Below are positions 54,222-64,000 of a stretch of 64,000 bases of DNA, piece after piece. Position 1 is the first letter of the stretch. The number at the start of each line of letters is the position of its first letter. Position numbers and translations under genes: made by a program. The stretch is taken from contig MU863921.1 of the NCBI GenBank assembly GCA_033296885.1, positions 124,001 to 188,000 on the forward strand, in the 5' to 3' direction. Below the pieces are notes generated by a model. The model did not search any database. It was given only the letters and a program-made list of their open reading frames with translations, and had not been told where the DNA came from. The DNA is from Triangularia verruculosa. Its lineage: Eukaryota; Ascomycota; Sordariomycetes; Sordariales; Podosporaceae.

Positions 54222-55486
54222 TCAAGTGCAAGTATACCCACCATCAACCCTCAAATCCGCCCCCGTAACATAACTGCTCGCATCCGAAAGCAAAAACGTC
54301 ACCGGCCCCATCAAATCTTCAGGCTTGCCCATCTTGCCCTGCGGGATCAAGCTTGTCCACTTCTCCTTCAAGTCCGGGTTATCGTCCAGAATCTTTTGCG
54401 TCCTAGATCGTTTTTTCCCCCCAGCGTTAGCAAATAATACCAAAACAGCAAATGAAGTTGAACAAGGAAAAGGAGAAAAGAAGAAAACTCACAAAGCAGT
54501 CAGCATATACCCCGGGCTAATCGTATTCACCCTCACCCCATACTTTGCCCACTCCACCGCCAGACTCGCCGCCATGTGCCTCACGGCCGCCTTGGCCGCA
54601 TTATACGGCGCCTGCGGCTGTGGCACATTGACTATGCTCCCGCTCATACTCCCGATAAACACCATTGACCCTTTTGCCTTTCTCTCCATGAGGTGCCTGG
54701 CAATTTCCGTCGCAAACAACCAGGTCCCGTCGACATTCACCCCCCACAGCTTCTGGACTCTGTCGAAGGGGTACGACACCGCCTCAAAGTTCTCGGTGAA
54801 GCCGGCCGAGGTGACGAGCGAGTCGATCTTGCCGTGGGCGCCGACAATCTCGGCGATGCACGACTGGACAGACTCCGGCGAGGACACGTCGGCGTAGTGC
54901 GCCGTGACCTTGGGCAGGCGGGTGGCCGAGGGGTTGTCACGCTTGAAGGTTTCCACTATGAGCTCGGCTTGCTTTTCCGCTTCGGCCTGGTTGAGGTCGA
55001 CGATGGCGAGGTCGGCGCCGCTTATGACCATCCCTTCTGCAAAGTATGTTAGTCTGCTTGCTCTACATGGGGAAAGAAAGTTGTGTGTTTGGTTTGAGAG
55101 GGCGACGTACGACCCATGACCAACCCGAGTCCTCTTGCACCGCCGGTTACGACACCTACTTTGCCTTGAAGGGAAAAGGTAGGTAGCGTTGGGACGCCGC
55201 CATGGCCGATGCCTTTGACGAGGGAGTCTGCCGGGGGAAGCTGTGACGAGGAGGGACCAGGGTAGGAGACTTGGATGGTGTGGTCTGTCCTGGCGTACTG
55301 GCCTTCCTTTCCGGAAGGAGACTCCTCATCTTTTAACAGGCGAGAGGAGGTGGTGAAATATCTTGGTGACGACGATAGCAGTGGTGATGCCCGTCTTGGT
55401 GTTGTTGTCTGTTGGTGCAAGTGCTGGCGTGTGGAGACGAGGGCTTGGCGCAGTGCCCTTCGCGCTCCGGACTGGAAAGAAGACAT
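54222..55486 (-). CDS. Short-chain dehydrogenase/reductase with N-terminal presequence, 366 aa
   Basis: A classical SDR oxidoreductase, closest in pattern to fungal polyol/xylulose-type (arabinitol or sorbitol) dehydrogenases. Model: exons 55486-55111, 55036-54493 and 54402-54222; introns of 74 and 90 bp join in phases 1 and 2. The cofactor motif TGGARGLG is at 114-121 and the acidic DLN after strand 2 suggests a preference for NAD(H). NAG is replaced by SAG in the LVTSAG strand. The catalytic triad is S257, Y270 and K274 (YNAAK). The end is GADLRVDGGYTCT. The first 100 residues are extra: Arg/Ser/Gln-rich without acids at the very start (MSSFQSGARRALRQALVSTR), like a mitochondrial presequence. 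Substrate cannot be read from sequence. Confidence 0.9.
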
Positions 55487-56282
55487 GGCTTGTGTTTCCC
55501 CCCTGGATAATGAATGTTGCTTCCGATTGTTGATATACTGATCGTACAGACTCTGAATGTTATCAACAATTCAATGATGTATGCTGTTAATCATGGGCGT
55601 CGTCCTTTGGCAGCCTGCTGAAAAGCTGGGCGGGGTAGCTTTGTTATACCACTCTTGTCCGCATATCCCCCACCATAGCGGTTCATCTGAGGTGGGATTT
55701 GACAGGGAAGTTACAGGCCTGGAAGCGTCGCTGGTGTGGGGAAATTGGGGTAGCTTCCGACCGCCAGTCCTGCGCTGTCACTTTGTCTGGGGGCTAGATC
55801 AGCGGATCAATCGCCTCAACACGCATCTGGATCGTTTCAAGCCCACATTTATGTGTAAAAATATGGTAATGGAGGATTTCTCGCTTTTCGGGATTGAACA
55901 AGAGGAAAAAAAACAGAGCACCTACGTAGCAGATCGGCAGGTGTCCAGATGGTTCGCTTGCAAAACCAGTCAATCACGAGGACAACAAAGGTCTTCAGCT
56001 AGAATTTTACCCCTGAAAAAATAGGGGTCGGCTGGGTGAGGGGAATAGTAGATGCGTAGGCTCTCTTAAGGCTTGACTACATCATTATCGGATGAACTCC
56101 TCACAAATGATGGCACTTCTGGAAAGTCGAGTAGCAAACGAACTGGATGTCGGATTGCGGTTTCTCTACCCCCGACGGGCATGCCACACAGTGACAGGAT
56201 AGATTTTACATCATCCAAATACATGCTTGCTCCCCAGCGCCCGCTCCCGAGGCCAACTATGCAGAGCTTTTGGCAAGCATAA
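55487..56282. other. Intergenic region, 796 bp
   Basis: Between mccB and the SDR gene, both on the minus strand: mccB 3' UTR plus SDR promoter. No gene seen. Confidence 0.6.
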
Positions 56283-58081
56283 TTACATTCTGAAAACACC
56301 AAACTTCGTAGCACCCGCTCTGACATCGTTCCTACCTCCCATGGCGGCGTTGAGACCCAGTCCCAGATACCGTCTGGTATGTTGTGGAGGAATAACTCCA
56401 TCATCCTAGGCATCAGTGTCAGCGATGTACTCTTCATACCTCCTGAGGGCAAGAGACAAGAAGTACTCACCCACAGCCTCGCACTGGAGAAGACGCTATC
56501 ACTCTCCTTCTCAATCCTGTCCTTCAACCCCTCATCCACCTCCTTCCCAACCATCTCCATCACCTTGGCCAGCTGCTCACCACCCATCACGCCCACCCTC
56601 GCGTTCGGCCACATCCACAAGAACCTCGGCGAGTACGCCCGTCCGCACATGCCATAGTTGCCCGCTCCATAACTACCGCCAACCACCACCGTAAACTTGG
56701 GTATATCTGCACAAGCCACCGCCGTGACCAGCTTCGCGCCGTTCTTTGCAATTCCTTCCCTTTCCGCATCCTTACCGACCATGAAGCCGCTGATGTTTTG
56801 CAAGAAAATCAGCGGGATCCCCCTTTGAGCGCACAGCTCGATGAAGTGCGCCCCCTTGAGCGAGGAGCTGCTAAACAGAATCCCGTTGTTGGCCACAATT
56901 CCGACCTTGTGCCCGTAGATCTCGGCGAAACCCGTCACCAGCGTCGTCCCAAAGTCCCTCTTGAACTCACTGAATTTACTCCCGTCCACGATTCTGGCAA
57001 TAACCTCGTGGATTGGCAGTGGCTTCCTCAGGTTGGTGCTAGCAATCCCAAGCAACTCCTCCGGGTCGTGCACCGGCTCCTCATATGTCTTCGCCGGCAC
57101 CGTCGCCACCGCCGTCTTCTTCGGCCAGTTGAGGTTACTCACACACCTCCTCGCCAGCACAATCGCATGACCATCATCCACCGCCAAATAATCCGTCACC
57201 CCACTGACGCTACTGTGCATCCCGCCCCCGCCCAACTCCTCCGGACTGACCACCTCCCCGGTGGCAGCCTGCACCAGCGGCGGCCCAGCCAGAAAGATAT
57301 GCCCTTGTTCCTGCACGATGATACTCTCATCGCTCATCGCAGGGACGTACGCGCCACCCGCCGTGCAAGGCCCCATCACCACCGCGATCTGGGGGATCCC
57401 CGCAGCAGACATCCTCGCCTGGTTGTAGAAGATCCGACCAAAATGCTCCCTGTCCGGGAAGACATCGGACTGATGTGGCAAGTTCGCACCGCCGGAATCC
57501 ACCAGATAGATACACGGCAGGTTGTTCTCTCTGGCCACCTCTTGCGCCCGGAGATGCTTCTTCACCGTGATCGGGTAGTAAGTGCCGCCTTTTACCGTGC
57601 TGTCATTCGCGACAATGACGCACTCCACCCCCTCCACAACGCCCACGCCGGTGATAATACCGCCGCAGGGCACCTCTGCTTCTGGGTACAGCTCGTGTCC
57701 TGCTAGAGGGGAGAGTTCCAAGAATGTCGTCCCGGGGTCGATAAGCGCTGTTACGCGATCCCGCGGGAGCATCTTCTTGCGGGCGAGATGCTTTTCCCTG
57801 GCCTTTGGGGGCCCGCCCTCGTGGGCTTTGCGGGTGAGGGATTCGAGGCGAGACATGGCCTCGGACATGAGCTTGGTGTTTTCGGCATATTCAGGGGAGG
57901 AAGTATCGACGGTGGTTGGGATGACGGAGATGGAGGAGGATTGGTGCGGCGTGGTGAAGGTTGCTACTGTTCTCCGTGGTGTTGTTGGCAGTAAGGGAAG
58001 GGCGGAGGAGGATGCTGGGCGGAGGAGTGGGTGGCTGCGCCGGCATTGGCGACGTAACTGCCGCGATATTTGGGGGAGCAT
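56283..58081 (-). CDS. mccB: Methylcrotonoyl-CoA carboxylase beta subunit, mitochondrial
   Basis: Carboxyltransferase subunit of the biotin-dependent enzyme that converts 3-methylcrotonyl-CoA to 3-methylglutaconyl-CoA in leucine breakdown, in the mitochondrial matrix. Model: exons 58081-56471 and 56405-56283, 577 aa. The 65-bp intron (GTGAGT, CTGAC branch, CCTAG) must be removed: reading through gives a wrong C-terminus, while splicing gives RLW-DDGVIPP and ends GATKFGVFRM, as in the family. Signature regions are VDSGGANLPHQ, MGPCTAGGAYVPAMSDE, the glycine-rich GGSYGAGNYGMCGRAYSPRF and the acyl-CoA pocket helix ARVGVMGGEQLAKVM. The N-terminus is an Arg/Ser-rich presequence. The alpha (biotin carboxylase) subunit is not in the window. 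Divergent from ivdA. Confidence 0.97.
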
Positions 58082-58575
58082 GTTTGCGAACGGTTTACTT
58101 GTTGTCTAGGTAGTAGCTGCGCAATAGAGGGACAGAACAGAGCAGAACACATAAAAGGAAAACTGTCAATCGTGAGAATCTGTTGCCAGGAAAGAGACGA
58201 GGATGCACGCGAACACGGCTCAGCGGTTTACCGCGGCCCTGGCAGAACAAACCCGCGATCAACATCATCACTGACGTCTCTCCCCTCCTCCAACTTCACC
58301 CAAGTCGTTCCTGGAAGGTCGCTTGCCAATAGCTGGGCCGGCTTAGGCCGCTGAAAGCCGAGTCCGATTGTGCTGAGGCGCCTGCTATCAGCGGCTGCCC
58401 GCATGCCTGCCGGGGGTTGCGCGGCCTTGGCATTCTGATCACCGCCGGCCCTCTTGTAAGCCAGGGAGAAAGCCATCCGAGGACGACAGTTTACCAGCTT
58501 TTGTTTTCTGTTTTTTACCTTCTGTCTCAAATAATCCTCTCTGTAGAGACTCAGTCTACTGAAGCTATCATCACA
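58082..58575. promoter_or_regulatory. Shared bidirectional promoter of mccB and ivdA
   Basis: 494 bp between the two ATGs. A CCAAT box lies at 58326-58330. Several CCG/CGG-containing elements are present that could be bound by a zinc-cluster regulator; which factor binds is not known from sequence. Confidence 0.6.
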
Positions 58576-59958
58576 ATGGCAACTCCATCAACCTCCCGCG
58601 CGCTGTTGCGCACGACCCCGCGATCCATCCTCTCCATTCCCCGCCGCCAATTCTCCCGCCTACCCAGGACGTCCAATCTCGGCGCCTCCCTGACCTCAAG
58701 AACAGCGGCGCTTTCAACATCAAGAGTACTATCACCATCCCCCCCCCAGATCCAAAAGCGCAATGCCTCCTCCAAGCACCCAGAGGGGTTCACCCCCCCT
58801 TCCCACTCCGACCTCGCCGACCTCCGCACCACAGTCCAAGAGTTCGTCCGCCGCTCCATCCCCGAGTCGGTCGCCTCCGAAACCGACAAGTCCAACCAAT
58901 TTCCCCCCGACATGTGGCTCAAGCTCGGCGAGGCCGGTCTCCTGGGCATCACAGCTGATGAGTCCGTCGGCGGCCTAGGCCTCGGCTACCAAGCCCACTG
59001 CATCGTCATGGAGGAGCTCTCCCGCGCGTCTGGCTCCATCGCCCTCTCTTATGCCGCCCACTCCCAACTGTGCGTCAATCAGCTCCAGCTCAACGGCTCC
59101 CCAGAGCAGAAACAAAAGTTTCTCCCAGATCTCATCGCCGGCACCAAAGTTGGAGCTCTGGCGATGAGCGAAAGCGGTTCAGGGAGTGATGTTGTCTCTA
59201 TGCGCACGAGAGCAAAGGAGGTGGACGGGGGTTACCTCCTGAACGGAAGCAAAATGTGGATCACCAACGGCCCCGACGCCGACGTCATCATCGTCTACGC
59301 CAAGACCGTCCCGGACGGCGGGTCAAAGGGCATCACCGCCTTCATTCTCGAGACCAAGAACCTCGAAGGATTCGAGTGCCTACGCAAGCTAGACAAGATG
59401 GGCATGAGGGGGTCCAACACCGGCGAGCTCGTGTTTGAAAACGTCTTTGTGCCCAAGGAGAACGTCCTGGGGAAAGTCAACGGTGGGGTTAGGGTTCTGA
59501 TGGAGGGGTTGGACCTGGAGAGATTGGTCCTCTCCGCCGGCCCATTGGGCTTGATGCAGGCCGCTCTCGACGTTGCGCTGCCCTATGCCCACTCCCGCAA
59601 GCAGTTCGGGACACCCATCGCCCAGTTCCAGTTTGTGCAAGGGAAGCTGGCGGACATGTACACCAAGCTCCAGGCCTCGAAGGCGTACACCTATGCCACG
59701 GCCAAGGCCGTTGATGAGCAAGGGGACATCCGCACTCAGGACTGCGCGGGAGCTATCCTCTATGCCGCTGAAAGGGCGACCGAGTGCGCGTTGGATGCCA
59801 TCCAAATCTTGGGCGGGATGGGGTATACGGAGGAGATGCCCGCTTCGAGGATCTTGCGGGACGCGAAGCTGTATGAGATTGGGGCGGGAACGTCCGAGGT
59901 CAGGCGGATGGTCATTGGGCGAGCCTTCAATAAGGAGTATGCTCATCTGGCGAACTAG
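58576..59958 (+). CDS. ivdA: Isovaleryl-CoA dehydrogenase, mitochondrial
   Basis: An FAD-dependent acyl-CoA dehydrogenase that oxidises isovaleryl-CoA to 3-methylcrotonyl-CoA, the step just before MCC in leucine catabolism; electrons go to ETF. A single exon, 460 aa. The start at 58576 gives a basic presequence of about 60 residues (MATPSTSRALLRTTPRS); the in-frame ATG at 58417 adds implausible sequence. FAD/substrate motifs are AMSESGSGSDVVSM (196-209) and KMWITNG (226-232). The catalytic base typical of IVD is the Glu in GLDLERLVLSAGP (E315), rather than the C-terminal position used by short/medium-chain enzymes. The C-terminal helix contains QILGGMGYTEEMPASRILRD and YEIGAGTSEVRR. Confidence 0.97.
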   Translation: MATPSTSRALLRTTPRSILSIPRRQFSRLPRTSNLGASLTSRTAALSTSRVLSPSPPQIQKRNASSKHPEGFTPPSHSDLADLRTTVQEFVRRSIPESVASETDKSNQFPPDMWLKLGEAGLLGITADESVGGLGLGYQAHCIVMEELSRASGSIALSYAAHSQLCVNQLQLNGSPEQKQKFLPDLIAGTKVGALAMSESGSGSDVVSMRTRAKEVDGGYLLNGSKMWITNGPDADVIIVYAKTVPDGGSKGITAFILETKNLEGFECLRKLDKMGMRGSNTGELVFENVFVPKENVLGKVNGGVRVLMEGLDLERLVLSAGPLGLMQAALDVALPYAHSRKQFGTPIAQFQFVQGKLADMYTKLQASKAYTYATAKAVDEQGDIRTQDCAGAILYAAERATECALDAIQILGGMGYTEEMPASRILRDAKLYEIGAGTSEVRRMVIGRAFNKEYAHLAN

Positions 59959-62900
59959 ACGGGATGGACGGATGATACCCGATATCTTTGCAAAAATAAA
60001 ACGCGCAAAAGCGAACCGTCCCGTTCGTTTGCGGAAAGGTTGTAAAAGAGGACAAGATGCCCAATGTGACGCCAGCACACTGCCGACCTGGCCCATCCAA
60101 GGGAAATATACCCCGTGGTGTCCACACGAAAGATATCATACACTACCACACCCACTATCCACTTTGAGGATGAATAAAATTCAAGTATGCCACGCGGGAT
60201 CTGGTATTTCCCGTCTCTTGTCACCTGTCCCTGTGGGCTCTGTCTCGGCAGGATGTACAACCTGCTTCCCCGTCTCCCCATGTCCCGTGTCTTCCTCGCC
60301 ACTTATTCACCCGGGAAGAGTGCCACTGCTGTGTGGGCGATGCATAGACACGGGCTGAGTTCTTCTGCCAATTGGTTCTCGTGCAAAGTAGGGGGGGAAA
60401 AGGAGACGAAGACAGAATAGACAAACAGGGAGTGTGGGAGCATTTGGACCCCCACTCTGAGAACCGTGGACGGAGACGGGATGAACAATCATATCATCGC
60501 AAAAGAATCGGCTGATAGGAACAGCCGCAGGACCAAAGGAGAGTAGTAAACAGAGAGTTATGGTGGTAGCAGAATGTGCTCTGTACCAAACTTTGCCGTC
60601 TTGCTTTTCAGGGACAGATAAGAGATGGTGGTGTCTGGCGCAAGAACTTGCATACCTACCTAGCACAGTGTGGTACTTGAACCTGAATGGCAGTTTTTTA
60701 CCCCTCGAGTCTTGATTTGCGGGTGTAATCACTCTTGATTGTATTTGCACAGTCCTTTCCAGCCCTGATCTGTTCGTCCATTGTGTCACGAGTGTTTGTA
60801 CGTGTGTGTGTGCGTGTGCCATGGGTTGCTCGGCATTCAACTGGCGGCGCCTCCCGAAGACCGGTCAGTCATAGGTGCGGTCCATCCGTAGACAAGTAGA
60901 GAACGAAGGCAACATCGGTGAAGAAAAGTTGCAGGTCCGGCGCAGGGGCAACAGGGCAGTGACTGGATGGCAGCATGGCCGAGCCGTTGCGGTGTACTTT
61001 ACTTGCCATCACGATACTCCCGAATGAAACCCTGGACATTCCTGAGTCGGGTGGATGATTTCTTCTTTTTGTCTTTTCGTTTAAACTTCCTGATGTTGCT
61101 CTTCGATGATTTTGTTGTGTGATGTGTGGGGGACAGGGTTGGAGAGAGAGTGTGTGTGTGCTGCTTCCGCCACGAGTGAGGGGAGGTGGCGGGTGAAGAA
61201 AGCTGGCACTTGCTGCAATCCACAGCGGCCCGGGACGAGCCCAGATAGAGAGGGGGCTCGGCAGGTAATTCCCGTGATGGCAAAGCTCCATCTCAATGAT
61301 GAGCATGCACAGGCTGGTGGGCATGGGTATCAGGCAGAAAGCCTCGTCTTGTCATACCAACCTGCAACCGAAAAAAAGCCTTGATAACACCTCGAAAGAC
61401 AACCAAGGCGTGCTCAAAGCTTCGACGACGTGAAGAGGAGCGCAACCTAAACTCAGGTTGTCCTACCACCAGAACCATAGATTGGCCAGGAGCGCCGCGT
61501 TTTGGAGTGGCTGCTGGGGTCGCGCAAGAAAAGGAGACGGCAGAAAGAGGGGTAGTGTTGAGAGTCCTGTTCGGCAATGCTTTTCGAACCAAAAGGTTCA
61601 GCGTTCCTTTTTGAACACTGTGACCTTGATGAAAAAGCTTCGCCGTCGACATGGAGCTCGAAAGATAGCTTCAGGGATGTCGTCATGTCGTTGGCGCGGA
61701 CATGTTCGGAAGTTATGCCGAGCAATAAAAGCACATCTTACTTTGAAGCAGACTTGGCCAGCATCTGCTAGTGCGCCATCTAAGAATCGGACCTGATGGC
61801 CCCGGTGAAGAAAGAGTGGAGAGTGGAGAGTGGGGAGGGAGTGGACAAGTGCCGGGAACGTCACCTTTCCTTGTTCCAAATCATATGTTGGGATGGTTGC
61901 GCTCTGATTCCAAACATGATCGCCAATCAGTTCCGTCTCGACTTCCCGTTGCCTGTAGGCTCTTTTTCGGCAGTGATAGCTATGGGCTCTGCCAATGAAC
62001 ACTTCGAACTCGATTGGTTGTGCCACACCCCCTTCACTTTAGCCAAGATAGTGTGAAGATTGTGTGTGAGGGAGATATGCCATAGCATGGGAAGCCCGTG
62101 TTATTGAGCGCCGTGTGTGGGCTGATTTCAAATACGCCGTCCTGTTATTGGTGTATGGGCTGTAGAGATCGCTGTGTCTTTCTAGAGAACCATGTCACAC
62201 GCCAGTGAGTACCGAGACTCTCGACAGTTGCATCCATCGAAGCTGCGTGACATTGGCCTTGTGGCACAGCATCGAGCCGGATGGGTGCGAATGCCAGAGC
62301 GGAAGTTACAAGGCAGGAGAGGCGAAGTGGTACCAGGCGAACATCGCATGCTTGGCCAGTTTCCCAGATCCCTACATTGTACGACCAGAGTCTACCACAC
62401 TCATAGAAGAGCCTCTCATCGAGAGCCAAGAAAGGGGATGAGGTGGTGCCAGGTTGGTTGATGAAAATTCAAACCGTCTCGGAGTATGTCATGGAGGTCC
62501 GACGGTTGAGTCATTGAAATGTCTCGAAGTTGAGTCAAGAGAGCCTCGATGAACATACCCCGCAAAAGGTGTCGCGGGGAAGGAGTGTTTTGCGACAAGC
62601 CTTGGAAAGGGCATCCCGACACAGTTGGTTGATGAGGTTCCCATCGTAGCCGCGAGCCGAAGCAGATATGCGCGAAGGCGGGACATGGTCTGCGGATTTC
62701 CGAGAGACGGTGTTGCGAGAGTTGGGCGGTTTCTTTTTGGGTGGTCTGAAGTTCTCGTAAAAGAAAAAGATCCGAGCCTGGCCACAGTCTGGTACCGCCA
62801 GTCACGTAGCAGCGGCATGATCAGGACCCTCACCGGTGAGCGGGGTTTTGGTGCTGATCGCTGAAAGTTGCCGGTATGTATCGTCCAGGTGCGTGAATGG

Positions 62901-63648
62901 GGTGATTCTTCCGACGAGGGCATCGTGATGGAGCAGCCTGGTTGGTGGTGTCAGCCAAGGGCGGCAGTTCCGCTATAGCATTCAGTGGCATCCAAGGCAT
63001 GAGGGCGGGTCTGGAATCCCTGGTGCAGCAACGCTTCTGCACCGGAACAACGCTGCCATGGTATTCCGGATCCAATGGTTCGAGTCCCTGAAATGCCATA
63101 CCGATGACAATGCTGCCCAGTCGGCCTCCATCACGTTGCATCCGAGAGGTGGTGCTTCAGCGAGGCACAATCAAGGGTGCCCTTTTGGGTCGCAGCGGCG
63201 GCCAGGGCTTGTGTGTACATGTAAATGTCTGAAGTTCATTTGCCTCTCTTCGCTCACCAATACCGTGACCAGGTGGGGTTCCATTGCCGCTGCAGTCGAT
63301 AAGTCTCAGAAGTACCTGTCAGGCTCTGGTGCTCACCGGTGCGGATGCCACTCCCGTCTCGTTTGGGCCACAAGCAGATTCGTCGGCTGGTGTGTGTGTG
63401 AGGATCCATCCATCCCTCCCGGATCTGTGTCGACTGTTAGACCTCAGAGCGATACAGTTCCAGAGATAAAAGGCAGACGCCCACCCGTGGAAAATGTTTC
63501 CCGTCACCATACCGCAGTCACCTCTCAGGTGAAGTTACCTCTTCACTTTTTGTTTCCAGGATCCATACTCGGCCACAGAGACACCGCCATTGTTGACCCC
63601 CTTCCATCAAAGCATTTTTGCGTGCTTACCAGGTACTTGGCCGACAAA
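59959..63648. other. 3.7-kb gene-poor intergenic region
   Basis: ivdA 3' UTR at the left and the upstream region of the Nudix gene at the right. Many short overlapping frames lie on both strands, none with a domain I recognise. A small GAGAGTG-type tandem occurs near 61811-61832. A B-box-like GGTTCGAGTCC at about 63074 is not part of a tRNA fold. Confidence 0.55.
59995..60000 (+). terminator. Putative polyadenylation hexamer of ivdA
   Basis: AATAAA 37 nt after the stop; a second copy is at 60173-60178. Either could direct 3' end formation. Confidence 0.4.
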
Positions 63649-64000
63649 ATGAATCGCGAGCCCAAAGAGCAACTGGATATGGACCAGATCGACACGAGCA
63701 TGTCGTTCAGCCCAGCACACGAAGTTGGCATATCTTGCGGCACCGTAACCATAGACCTTCCAAGAGGCAAGGTCCTCATCGTCTGGAACAACCGCCTGCA
63801 GATCCACCAACTTCCGAAGGGCAGAAGAAATGTCGAAGAGACCTTTATCCAAACCGCCCTCCGAGAGACGCACGAGGAGACCGGATATAGGGCCAAGGCT
63901 CTGCCGCTGAAAGTGCCCACGAGAGCACAGAAGCCGAAAAGGGCCCTCTCAGAGAAAGGCAATGGCTACAAGAAGCCGGAGATTCTTTTCGACCGCGTCA
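63649..64000 (+). CDS. Nudix hydrolase, N-terminal part (cut by window edge)
   Basis: Nudix enzymes hydrolyse nucleoside diphosphates linked to another moiety. The frame starts at ATG 63649 (MNREPKEQLDMDQIDTSMSF) and is still open at base 64000, 117 codons. The Nudix box is complete and canonical: G58-x5-E64-x7-R72-E73-T-H-E76-E77-T-G79-Y80. Before it come the usual beta strands (VGISCGTVTIDL, KVLIVWN) and the LPKG lead-in. After the box are basic residues and the start of a further strand (EILFDRV). There is no obvious transport signal. Whether an upstream exon exists is uncertain. Substrate cannot be told from this part. Confidence 0.83.
   Translation, partial: MNREPKEQLDMDQIDTSMSFSPAHEVGISCGTVTIDLPRGKVLIVWNNRLQIHQLPKGRRNVEETFIQTALRETHEETGYRAKALPLKVPTRAQKPKRALSEKGNGYKKPEILFDRV

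Noticed and set aside
56798..57706. 302-codon + strand frame
   Set aside because: Lies wholly antisense to the well-supported mccB coding region; His/Arg-rich shadow translation.
58417..58575. In-frame 53-residue extension of IVD
   Set aside because: Hydrophobic, non-presequence-like and inside the shared promoter; the ATG at 58576 gives a typical mitochondrial presequence.
59389..60096. 235-codon minus frame
   Set aside because: Antisense shadow of ivdA with no domain.
63060..63095. tRNA B-box-like GGTTCGAGTCC
   Set aside because: No T-stem pairing, no A box or acceptor stem at the right distance. Other TTCGAAT matches (near 1458 and 4903) fail the same test.
61850..63480. Several 60-145-codon frames on both strands before the Nudix gene
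   Set aside because: None shows a domain, signal peptide or splice-supported continuity; mutually overlapping.

Overview
The window is nuclear DNA of a filamentous ascomycete, most likely a sordariomycete and plausibly Sordariales. The evidence is short spliceosomal introns (mostly 50-90 bp, GTRNGT donors, CTRAC-like branch sites, YAG acceptors), roughly balanced base composition, and a gene set that includes PalI/Rim9, the SLS1/RMP1 mitochondrial protein, a divergent septin-type GTPase and a mccB-ivdA leucine-catabolism pair. No rRNA, tRNA, CRISPR array, intact transposon or viral gene was recognised. Exon models were made by hand from reading-frame continuity and splice motifs.

Layout, left: the 3' part of an aminoalcohol (choline/ethanolamine) phosphotransferase (+, cut by the left edge); a Pap1/Yap-type bZIP factor (-); a 4.6-kb gene-poor stretch; an unknown conserved protein (+) converging on palI (-); a 2.7-kb gap; an ABC1/UbiB kinase-like mitochondrial protein of the MCP2/CQD2 type (+); a 3.2-kb gap; a divergent septin-type GTPase (+).

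Layout, middle (24-50 kb, the densest part): a MYND-finger protein (-) head to head with SF3B5 (+); NSE3 of the SMC5/6 complex (-) head to head with SLS1/RMP1 (+), followed by MTG1 (+); a Cti6-like PHD protein (-); a one-TM unknown protein (+); a 1588-residue low-complexity protein, perhaps eisosome Seg1-like (+); and a protein with an AreA GATA-like N-terminal domain (-).

Layout, right: a 4.1-kb gap, an SDR oxidoreductase with a presequence-like N-terminus (-), then mccB (-) and ivdA (+) divergently transcribed from a 494-bp shared promoter, a 3.7-kb gap and the 5' part of a Nudix hydrolase (+) cut by the right edge.

Functional themes: several genes act in mitochondria (MCP2/CQD2, SLS1, MTG1, MCC beta, IVD, perhaps the SDR). 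IVD and MCC catalyse consecutive steps of leucine breakdown. The rest are single-copy housekeeping or regulatory genes with no obvious shared pathway. I found no convincing novel multi-gene system. The most unusual items are a start-less open frame at 38581-38856, the divergent septin, a 60-nt in-frame intron inside a MYND finger, and a tandem run of PacC-like GCCAAG hexamers.
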